From contig JAUPFV010000005.1 in the NCBI GenBank assembly GCA_036936605.1, forward strand, positions 121,948,453 to 122,012,452: a stretch of 64,000 nt of DNA, given 5' to 3'. Below the pieces are notes generated by a model. That model saw nothing but the letters and a program-made list of their open reading frames with translations. It was not told the DNA's origin and searched no databases. The number at the start of each line of letters is the position of its first letter. Positions within the stretch are counted from its first letter, which is position 1. This document shows, one piece after another, positions 19,950 to 29,900 of the stretch. The translations under genes were made by a program, and so were the position numbers. This DNA comes from Limnanthes douglasii subsp. nivea (taxonomy: Eukaryota > Streptophyta > Magnoliopsida > Brassicales > Limnanthaceae).

Positions 19950-22349
19950 TAACGGAGCATCGCAGGACCTCCTATTATGTCCTGATTAGAAATAGCGATC
20001 ACGACGGGACTGTCTGGTGGTTACCTCTCGTCTTGATGGAATACACTTTTTCTTGGTTGTCCCGCTAGTCTTTTAACATTCAAGGGATTAACCACTGGCT
20101 CTCAATCATCATTACCGATACTAGCTTCACCGAAATCTGTTATAGCTGGTATGTTAAAAGAATAGTTGGACCTGAAATTTGCAGCAGTGAAAATTAGATC
20201 TACTAATGTCATCGGATCTTCGTTTAAAGATGTTATTGCAGCCAATGCATGAGCGTATGGGAAACGTTCTTGCTGCCAAGAACCGCATGTGCATTTGAAA
20301 TCAAGGATGTTGACCATCATGACTGGGTCTGATAAAACCTCAAAATAAGCGGCAGAAGAGTTGCGTACCAACCACGTTCGACCGTATTTACATTCTCTTT
20401 GAACAGCTTGTTAAACTCCGAGCATAACTGTGTGTTTCATCTTAGACCCTCCGCTAAACGTCGACACATCTGAGTCATAAGAAGAACTCTAATCCGTTCG
20501 ACCAATTCCACTATAGGCAGATTGCACAACTTTTTAATTTACGAATGGAACGATTCCATAACTGTTGAAGCCATCGGCCCATACCGTTTGCCTTTAACGT
20601 ATGCCTGAGCATACTTTTATGGTGGCAAATTGCTTAGAAAATTGGCAATACGATCACCCCTTTGGTGCTCAAACTGAGCAAGACGTTCATTAAAAAGGTC
20701 CACAGTCGGGGCATAAGCACAACTCTTAAACATCACTAGCATATTGTTTTTGTAGACTCTGTTAGTGTGTTCAAGAGCTTTATTCAAATTCTGGAGCAGA
20801 TGGAAGATACAATACGCGTGGTAGTCATTAGGATAAAGAGTTGTGACCGTGTTAATAATACCAGCATGACTGTCTGAAATGAAAGTTATTTGGCGCCCTA
20901 GCAAATGCGGTTTTAGACTTTGCAAAAACCAGTTGTCTGAGTCTTCACTTCTAAAAATACCAAAAGCTATGGGGAATATACCTGAAACGGAAAAGATGTG
21001 GGTATACAACAATACTAAGCTGCTTGGATGAATGAACCAAAATCGCAATGTAGATAAAACCTATCTAGTAAGACCATTGTAACAGTTTTTTCGTCAATGT
21101 AGCTAACTAAAGTAGGCGTAAATCACAATCACACCATTATACAATCTAGCAACCTAGGTCTGCCTAACTAACGTACATGCTTAATTCGTAATCTAAACAT
21201 AACCAATCTAGAAACCTTAGCTAATTATATACATTTGAAACAACGAAGCACATATGTAGACCAAAAGTATAGTGAAAAATGGACTGATCGTTGTTTCCAT
21301 ATTTTTCCACTGCTGAAAGAAACACGCCACCATGCTTCCTTGTTAGATTGGTTCCGTCAACGTACAGTAAAGGCCGGCACGAAAGGAAACCCTGAAGGCA
21401 CGCCCCGAACGCTATAAAACAGCAACAGAAAACATGGTCGGGAGCTAAATCCAAATGGCAGTCCGCAGTGATGTCACGACTCTTTAGTCTCTTGAAGTAT
21501 GCTTTTAGCAATCCAAAAGAGGTATTGCTATCTCCAAATACTACACGACGCGCATTTTCTAACGCAATTCGTACTGTTTGATAGAGGACTGTATAGTCTT
21601 AGCTGTTACTGTTAGGCAGTTCCTAAGAGAATCATGAATCTCATTGGCAATCAAATCAGAAGACAAATGCCTGCTCTTCTTTTTTGTGAATACGGGACTG
21701 CAAGTATGGGTACTAACAAATCTTTTTATGGTCATTAAACCGGTTTTAGAATCAACAGAAGCATACAGCCTTCATTTGCACCCGTCCAAATCTTTGTTTA
21801 CACAATAAACGGTGATCTTCCTAAAGGTATTATGCATGTACATAAAGGCAAAACTGTTCTCTAATGCATAATGGGATAAGGATAACCTTAGACCTACAGC
21901 ACCATCAGCAAATGACTGACCAACACCGACGATAGCTTCCGCCCATCCAGTTGTACCAAGATGCTTTTTCTTTGGGGTTGAAATCACTAAGAAGTTACTT
22001 CTTTCACCGCTAATTCGTTGGTTATGCAAAGTTTCTTTGAAAAGTTGAACCGGTTGTTTACGTTTAATTGCGGAGCCTTTATAAGCAACCTGCTCTTCGA
22101 TAAGAAAACTAACACTCTTGAGACGCTCCACATCAAGGTAACATTCCAACCCAATAAAATAAGTCTCCTTATTAAACAAAAAAAATTCTGAGCACCATAA
22201 TAATAGCTAATGCTGTAGTTGCCTCTAACAAGACCCTCCCATGTGTTTTCAACGTACTGTTGCAAAGACTCGAAATTTTCTTATTCGGACAATGGAACAA
22301 TAGCTGCTTCGTGACCAAATTTGAAAATACAAACTTTTGGTTTCGACAT
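19950..22349 (-). pseudogene. mudrA-like: MuDR/MURA-type transposase of the Mutator-like element
   Basis: Minus-strand blocks in order: start ATG 22349 (MSKPKVCIFKFGHEAAIVPL, then an in-frame TAA); 22179-21772 with the MuDR DNA-binding region (SLSHYALENSFAFMYMHNTF, ITVYCVNKDLDGC); about 21735-21600 (HTCSPVFTKKKSRHLSSDLI); 21511-21221 with the first catalytic Asp (RPLLYVDGTNLTRKHGGVFL); 21048-20617 with the second Asp and the H motif (ITFISDSHAGI; AYCIFHLLQNLNK); 20371-20102 with a SWIM-like finger (CTCGSWQQERFPYAHALAAI). In that finger the third ligand Cys is replaced by Tyr. The tail at about 20085-19950 reads RLAGQPRKKCIPSRREV, then GHNRRSC, the typical MURA C-terminus. Stops, frameshifts and lost ligands make it inactive. 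At least one intron (21049-21220) holds motif copies. Confidence 0.82.
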
Positions 22350-22700
22350 ATGGTAACCTGAATTGTAGAATATTGGGTTAGTTTGTTGTAGGGCATCGTA
22401 CAACACATGAATGTGTTATAGAGCTAAATCTGTCCAAATGATATATGTTTGAAAGCATCTAGCAATGTACCATAACTACAATCGGAATGTATGAACACTA
22501 ATCTAGCATTGTCTACAACAAATCGTAATGTTCATACTGACATCTAGCAACCACTATATACATACACAAATCGCAAGACCATGTATCAATTTTAGGTAAA
22601 AACGCAATGACTAAAGTCAATGTAAGTATTCGTGCCATTAACAAATAAAACGCAACCACGGTTAAGAACTAAACAAAACTAGCAATGACAACACATAAAA
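22350..22700 (+). repeat. Motif cluster in the 5' region of mudrA
   Basis: Copies of CATCTAGCAATGTAC, AATCTAGCATTGTC, AAATCGTAATGTTC, CATCTAGCAACC and AAATCGCAAGACC between about 22455 and 22690. The motif orientation is still plus, i.e. antisense to mudrA. Confidence 0.65.
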
Positions 22701-24290
22701 AACACATAAATCTCATCCTTGTATCTCAAAGTGAATATGCAGTAATCATATCCTGTCAAACAAAGATGGAAAACTGCAGTTTCTTACCAGAATGTCACTG
22801 GAGCCTTATCGATACTTTGTTTCGACCAGAAAGAGAAACTAAACAATTTTCTTCCATTAACATACATTAGTTACTTTAGTGAACCTTGTGTTAAGATCAA
22901 AAACGGAAAAACAAGAATGCAGTTGCAAATGAAAGAAAATACTGACCTTCGTTGTGACTTCGGAACTGGTTCACCGGTGAAGTCGACGGTAACTTAGTGG
23001 TTCAAAGGTCTGAGTCGAGATTGAGTCGACGGGATTGACTGGATTTCCTAGTTCAATGCTTGAAGAAGCTGTAAAAATGAAGCTATAATTATGAGTTTCG
23101 TCGACGTCGTTTGGTGGCCGATGATCGGAACTGACCGAATACGGTGGTTAGTTGGTTCGCCGGTAGCCAATGATTGTTGCCGGAAAGAGTGTGTGATCAC
23201 GGCAAGAAAATTTGAAACGAACAGACCTTCTTGGAAAACGGGTTGTTTGTTAGGTTAGGAGAGAGGAGAGAGAGTGTGTCATAAATTCAAAATTCAAAAA
23301 TAAAGTGATGGTACTGTAGCCAAAAGGCCTTTTTTTTACAAATTAACCCTTATATACTAGGTTGAGGGTAATTATGGTATTAAAATTCAATTAGGTCTTA
23401 AAAGGGAATATGTTTATTGAGGTGAATATTAAGTGAGCATTAACCTTTTTTGGATACTAGATAGTAATATATTTGTCTAGAAATTACTTAGCGTGTCATT
23501 TCCTTAATATATATATAGGTCATTAGTCTTGCAATCGGAAAAGGATGACCCTTAGCACATTTGTTTACACTTGAGAGTTCATCATTCGATTCCTATTACA
23601 GGATCTACTTCTTGTTTGTGTAACCTCGGATGAGAGATACTCAGTATGATCTTTACCTTGATTTGTATTACCTTTATCTGAAATTAATCGAAAAAATGTT
23701 GGTCAAGAAAACCCTGTCATTAAAATTTAGTAAAGAGTGATGTACATTATTCCCATAATAACCATAATCTAACTGAAATTCTTAAATGACTCATATAGAG
23801 ACTCTCCAACAAGATAATATCACTAAAAGCAGAAAGAGAGTTAACAGGAGAAAAGAAACAAATGCTTTTTATTTCCCCACTAAATCAGTAACATTATTCT
23901 GCACACAAAATACATATTTGATAGTTACTTGGAGAGTAACACATGTTTAATTAACTCGTCCTAGCTCGGTTATATACCCCTTTCTCCCTTAAGAACACAA
24001 GAATATCTTAATTGTATTGATTCTTTTTCCATGGACAAACATACCATGTGCCAAGTTGGTGTTTTCACATGTTTTCATATAAAAAAATAAGAGAAAATCG
24101 ACAATCTAAGTATAAAGGATAAAACCGTTATTTTCCTCACATCCAAAGTGCACTCACCTTCGGATATGTATTGTCTGTTGTAATCTAATCTATAAGTTTA
24201 TCTTTAAGACGGTAGCGGTTAGAATCAAGTCGGTCCTTCTTTAACTAATCGACTCTTCCCGGGCAGTATTTCTGCATGATCGGAATATTT
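22700..24290. other. Right flank of the Mutator-like element and spacer, no gene recognised
   Basis: 22,870-23,280 is GC-richer (GTCGACG, CGGTGA and GCCGGAAAG patches) and may be the mudrA promoter and leader, read on the minus strand. The CT/GA-rich run GGAGAGAGGAGAGAGAGTGTG at 23,258-23,278 would precede it. The rest to 24,290 is AT-rich without a recognisable motif. No right TIR was identified. Confidence 0.35.
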
Positions 24291-24299
24291 TAGATAATG

Positions 24300-25010
24300 C
24301 GAGGACGTCATGCATGGTTACCACACGAATCGTAAAGGTCTCAGATGCGCTTTGAAGATTGACCATAATTAAAGACCCCTAAATGCATCGTTGCCATTAG
24401 CTTTTACAAAGTCTTTATTGGAAATGATTCTTCTACATCTATTTGGTATGGTCCATGACTGTTTACCAATTAACTAGTGGACCGTTATGATCTCAGCATC
24501 ATCAGACATGCTCGTCTTCACGGTAAGAACCCGGCTTATGATATTATTTGTAATGGATCGTGGAACTGGTCCTCCTGATTCGTGTGGGTAAAATATTTCA
24601 TCAACACCACCTTCAGAAGATAAGGGATGCTATTATTGTCCTCACTGCCCCGACTACTATGGAGGAAATATTTCTTTAGAATCAAATCAAAATAGTGATT
24701 GTTTCTCCATAAGCAGTACGTACAACTTCATCAAACAGTATGAGCCAAAAATACCTTGGGTCTCATTGATCTGGAAAAAATTCAACATCTTCATGCACTG
24801 TTTTATCATTTAAAACAAGCTTTCAACTAAGGACAAACTCTATGTTTGGAATACCGACCGATTGCGTCCTTTGTAATCTCATATGAATCTATCGACCACA
24901 TCTTGATCGATTGTTGTTTCACGAGACCTATTTGGGAGACCATCTCGAGAAAAATTAACATGCCCCGCCGTCTTCTGATTAAACCACCTGGCTAACCACT
25001 GTCAGCTCTT
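24300..25010 (+). pseudogene. LINE fragment: zf-RVT region, degenerate
   Basis: Plus-strand reading in shifting frames gives FSISSTYNFIKQYEPKIPWV, SLIWKKFNIFMHCFI, KLSTKDKLYVWNT and ESIDHILIDCCFTRPIWETI. These fit the zinc-binding reverse-transcriptase C-terminal module (zf-RVT) of plant L1-type LINEs. At least three frame changes and a stop are needed. It is the only LINE relic in the window on the plus strand. No 3' RNase H or poly(A) was identified. Confidence 0.6.
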
Positions 25011-26770
25011 GGATCCCCTATTCCAATGGACATGCTATCTCTACCCCACAACTCTACTCTATAATTTATTATGTTTGGAAAGAGAGAAACGTGAGGACTT
25101 TCATAGAAACCCAGTCTCTAGGTCCGCTGATTGCCCATCATGTTTTATCCGAGCCACAATACTAGGATCCCATTACCTAGATAGCCCATTTTTTCACTTG
25201 TTTGTTATTTAATCTGGTTTTCTCTATGTTATTTATTGATTAATTAGATATTTTTGAGGTTAATCCTATTTATACAATTACTTTTTATGCCAAACAAAAG
25301 CAAGAAAAAAAGTTAATTGCATAGCTAATTTGTTTCAACATTTCTTGTAGGCTAAGTCACTTAACTAGGGGTGTTGTCGGTCTAGATTTTGACGGAATCA
25401 GATCCGACCGTTAAGCTTTCGATTTGGTTTGGTCCAATTCGGATTCGGTTCCGCTACCGTCCGAGTTTGGTTCGGGTCGTTTCAGTTTGATCCGTTATTG
25501 GTCCAATTTTGGTCCTGTTTGGTCCACTTAAAAAAATTACATTATATTCCAATTTAATTTTTAATTTTTTTACTTAAATAAATAACATAAACATAATTTT
25601 AGAAGTCAATATTTTATTTTTATTAAAAAATCGTAATTAACTATTAATTTTGACAATATAATGTATAAAAAATAAAAATAAAAAGTCAATTATAACGGTT
25701 TTATTGGTTCAATTTCTTATCGATTCTACCGGTTTATCGATTCTATCGATTCGATTCCATATTGATTCTATCGGTTTACCGATTTTATTGGTTTTGTTTC
25801 TAATCGGTTCTACTGGCTTATCGATTTTATCTGTTTGAACCGCTTATATTATTTTGATTCCTTATCAATTTTGGTTTTTAGATGGAACCCTAAACCAGAC
25901 CGTTAAAATACAATACGTTTTCGATCTGATTTTTATCGATCTGGCTCCAATCTAATTCTCGATTTTTTCGAAACTGTTAACGACCCCACACTCAACTTTC
26001 AAATCGTCGCTCGTCCTTTAAAAAATTAAGTATGAATGATTTTTTTTCAAAATATGTGAAAAGGTTAAAGTACTTTTATCTTGATTCCAACAGCAGCAAG
26101 ACTACTCTTGACAGTCGTGGATCCCTCGGATGTTACTTTAGATAAAGGAGTACTTAACTATTGGTAGTTTTGGAAACATGAATGCATATAGAATTATGCA
26201 AGTAAATTGTACAAAGTTTGATAAAGCCAAAAACAAATTGTAGCACAAAATAATCACAATTATAGTTAGGTTTTGGTTAAATTATGGTTCTTTTGGATAA
26301 GCAGTCCCAATTTAAACCATACCCACACATATTTTAAGTAGCTCCAATTTTATACCAAAATTTTTTTTTCGTTTTTACTAAGTCCTAACCCTATTCACTA
26401 ACCATCCCAAAACAAAAACAAATTTAAACCAACACCAACTTTCCCTCTCATTTCTCTACTACTACAAACTTCTAAAATCAGTCTCAAATTCAAACTTCAA
26501 GAACTCTAGTAGATCGATACTCAGTCAAGAACAACAATGGAAAGAAAAAATAAATAAATTAATACTCTAAAAATTAAAGGGACACGTAGGAGTTGCTTTT
26601 CGAATACCGTTATTCATTACAGGACCCACTAGGGTTACTATCTATAAACCAGATATTAATGTTCCCGCTACTCCTAGTCCAGTAACGAAGGACTAAGCAA
26701 AACAAAAGTAATATAAGTTTTTGTTTTTGTTTCTAAAAAATATTAAATATATCATAATTAAATTTTTTGA
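25011..26770. other. AT-rich spacer with TCGGTTT/ATCGATT-type simple motifs
   Basis: 25,370-25,990 holds many degenerate copies of words such as TCTATCGGTTTACCGATT and GGTTCGG, a low-complexity pattern common in plant intergenic DNA. The rest is AT-rich. One 67-codon ORF at 25009-25212 has no recognisable motif. Confidence 0.5.
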
Positions 26771-26775
26771 TTATC
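26771..26775 (+). repeat. Target-site duplication TTATC, left copy
   Basis: TTATC before the LTR start TGAAAAGAC; identical to 31656-31660. Confidence 0.96.
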
Positions 26776-26969
26776 TGAAAAGACATGGCTCAAAGAAAAA
26801 CGCCTTGCCTCGATTGATTTACTTCATGTGTTTATATAATAACTTACACCAATCTAATTAAGGTAACGTCTCCTAAATAAACGGAACGACTCCTAAACAA
26901 TAGCCACTAATTACGGAGTTACATTAAACACTCCTAAACAATAGCCACTAATTACGTAATCTCTCAACA
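26776..26969 (-). repeat. Copia LTR (3' LTR in element orientation)
   Basis: 194 bp, TGAAAAGAC...CTCTCAACA on the plus strand. It differs from 31462-31655 at two bases (CATGTG/CCTGTG and TTACACC/TTAAACC). Within the LTR, AACACTCCTAAACAATAGCC-like words are doubled. Confidence 0.97.
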
Positions 26970-26988
26970 CCCTCCCTCAAGGTGGAGC
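26970..26988 (-). other. Polypurine tract of the copia element
   Basis: On the minus strand the bases before the 3' LTR read CCACCTTGAGGGAGGG, a purine run directly abutting the LTR. Confidence 0.75.
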
Positions 26989-29900
26989 ATGAGGTTCAAA
27001 AATGCCCAGCTTGCCAAGAAGATAATCAAATTGTTTCTTTCCAAGGGCCTTTGTAAAAATATACGCCAATTGTGCACCAGTAGGAACATATGACGGAGCA
27101 ATCAAACCATCGACTACTGCATCCCGAACAAAGTGACAATCAACCTCAATGTGTTTGGTGCGTTCATGAAATACCGGATTTTTGGCCATATGGAGGGCTG
27201 ACTGACTATCACAAAAAAGCTGGATTGCCTGAGGATGGTGCACGCCCAAGCTCAGAAGCAACCCCTTCAACCATTTGAGCTCGCAAGTAATGGCTGCCAT
27301 AGCTCGGTACTCCGCTTCTGCAGACGAGCGAGAAACTGTGTATTGCTTCTTGGTCTTCCAAGAAATAGGAGATTGTCCAAGAAACACAAGCCATCCGGAC
27401 AAAGAGCGTCTAGTTATTGGACATGCTGCCCAATCAGAGTCACACCAACCCTGCAGAGATAGATTACTATCTGCACGTAACAAAATACCCTTACCCGGAG
27501 TACCTTTCAAATAACGAACGACTCTCAAAGCTGCCTCCCAATGCTCAATTTTGGGCTCCTGCATAAACTGAGATAATATATGAATCGAGTAGGCCAAATC
27601 TGGACGGGTCACTGCTAGATAAATGAGCCGACCCACTAATCTACGATAGGATTCAGGGTTCGACAAAAGCACCCCGTTTGCGAGACCCAATTTGTGATTT
27701 TGCTCAATCGGGAAGCCACACGGCTTGGCTCCCAATAATCCAGCCTCCGAAATAATGTCAAGCGTGTCCTTGCGTTGACACAAGAACAAACCAGCTGAAC
27801 TCCTTGCCACCTCGATTCCGAGAAAATATTTCAAATTGCCAAGACCTTTCATCTTAAAACAGTCACTGAGATAGGCTTTAAATGCCTTAAGTGCAGCGGA
27901 ATCAGTCCCAGAAATAATAAGATCGTCGACGTACACTAGCACATTTATTTGAACATTGCCCTTAGTGTAAGTAAAAAGGGAATAATCAGAGTAGGATTGC
28001 AAGAAACCGTATCCTTTAAGAGCCGTGACCAACTTTGCAAACCAACATCTCGGAGACTGTCTCAACCCATAAAGAGATTTTCGTAACCTGCAGACCAAGT
28101 TTGGATAAGAACTCTCAAATCCAGGGGGAAGTTTCATATAAACCTCTTCCTCAAGATCTCCATGCAAAAAGGCATTGTGAACATCCATTTGATGAAGTTC
28201 CCAATTTTTCGAAGCTGCAATAGCCAAGAAAGCACGTACCGTAGTCATTTTGGCAACCGGAGCAAAAGTCTCATTATAATCAATACCTGCTTTTTGATGA
28301 TTCCCCAAAACTACTAATCTGGATTTGAGCCTTTCAATATCACCGCTTGAGGAATACTTGGTTTTGTAAACCCACTGACTTCCCAAAGCACGCTTACCCT
28401 TTGGAAGAGGTTCAAGCGTCCACGTACCATTTTCCTCCAAAGCCCGAATCTCCTCCTGCATTGACTTTTGCCAACCTACATCTTTCATAGCTTCTTTGAA
28501 CGACTTGGGATCATTGCTCGAAATAATAGATGCAAGAAACTTCTGATAATTCACAGAGTAATGGTCACAATTTATATAATGTGCTATGGGATAAGGGGTA
28601 CCTGAGGGATGCTGTGGAGACGGAGTGGCGGAAGATGGACTTTCAGCTACAACAGTATGAGTAACGAAGTCTCGTAATAGAACTGAAGGAATTTTATTCC
28701 TCATCCCCCTTCCCATAGGAATTGACTGCCCATTGCGTGTATTATCAAGTCCTGGTGACTCGGGCCTATCAGGCAAAACAACTTGTGACTGAGAAGGGGC
28801 CTCTGTTTGTGCTGTTGATGAAGTCTCGGTATGGACCTGCCCACCCTCCCTGAAACCTGGGTCCCGATCTGCATCAAAATGGGATGCTTGATCTTGGTGG
28901 GGTTGTGTTTGGACTTGTGGGTTAGGCAAATCAGCATCATCATTAACAAAATCAGCAAAATCATGATCAACTTCAACATGCGCCGTAGGCACAATATTTT
29001 CTGGAATAATATTTGCAGCACCTGGGTTATTAAACGGAAAAATATCCTCAAAGAACTTGACATCTCGAGAAACAAACGATTCCTTTCTGTCCAAATCAAA
29101 CAATTTCCACCCCTTCTTTCCAAACGGGTAACCCAAAAAAACACATTTTCTACTTCTACTTGCAAATTTGTCATCACTAGATTTTTGATTATGAGCAAAG
29201 CTAAGGCAACCAAAGGTGCGTATTTCCTCATATGAAGGAGGGGTACCAAATAAAATTTCAAAAGGTGTTTTATTGTTTAAAAGAGGAGAAGGAGTGCAGT
29301 TTATTAAATGAGCAGCAGCCAGAACACTTTCTCCCCAAAAATAAATAGGCAAATTTGCTTGAAAGCGTAATGCCCTCCCGACATTTAAAATATGTTTGTG
29401 TTTTCGTTCAACCCTCCCATTTTGTTGTGGGGTCCCCACACAGGAAGTTTGGAACAAAATACCAGTTGCAGAAAAGTAGTCAAGCAAGCATTTAAATTCT
29501 GTATCGTTATCAGTTTGAACGACTTTCACTGTTTGAGAAAATTGTCGATCTACCATTGCAATAAAAAACATGAACATACGAAAAACCTCTGTTTTATCAA
29601 CCAACAAATAAATCCATACAGCTCTTGAGAAATCATCAACAATAGTTAAAAAATATCGAGCTCCACAAGAAGAGATATGTTTATAAGGTCCCCACAAATC
29701 ACAATGTATTTTCTCAAAAATTATAGTTGCCCTATTGTCACTTAATGGAAATTTGTCTCTTGGATGCTTAGCACGGAAACATATTTCACAAGCTTTATTT
29801 AAACTACCCTTAAGACTACCAACCGGAGGAAGTAACTTTACTATTTTTGCTGAAGGGTGTCCCATCCTTTTGTGCCACAACTCCAAAGTCGATTCTGCTT

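Larger units (their letters stand above)
1800..23450. mobile_element. Large decayed Mutator-like element carrying Ulp1 protease and mudrA genes
   Basis: The interval is delimited by content, not by termini. It has a plus-strand Ulp1-type protease gene (1899-17232, split by a retrotransposon), a small acidic-protein gene (18558-18926) and a minus-strand MuDR/MULE transposase gene (about 22349-19950). Its non-coding parts share dispersed motifs (ATCTAGCAATGT, AAATCGCAATGT) from about 2340 to 22690. MULEs that combine mudrA with a ULP1-like gene are known as Kaonashi (KI-MULE) in Arabidopsis and CUMULE in melon; many lack long terminal inverted repeats. I could find neither TIRs nor a 9-bp TSD, so the ends are approximate. 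Without the 9.8-kb insertion the element would be about 12 kb. Confidence 0.6.

Noticed and set aside
2338..22690. Motif arrays as a CRISPR array or tRNA/snRNA cluster
   Set aside because: Repeats are degenerate, short and irregularly spaced, lie in a plant transposon, and no cas gene or RNA fold is present.
1640..23450. Search for MULE terminal inverted repeats
   Set aside because: Comparison of 1640-1800 with the reverse complement of 23200-23460 by eye gave only short chance matches, so no TIR is claimed.
25370..25990. TCGGTTTACCGATT-like motifs as a regulatory array
   Set aside because: This low-complexity pattern is widespread in plant intergenic DNA and shows no regular period here.
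28701..29261. 186-codon ORF inside the copia element
   Set aside because: Alternative frame of the intact Gag-Pol on the same strand.
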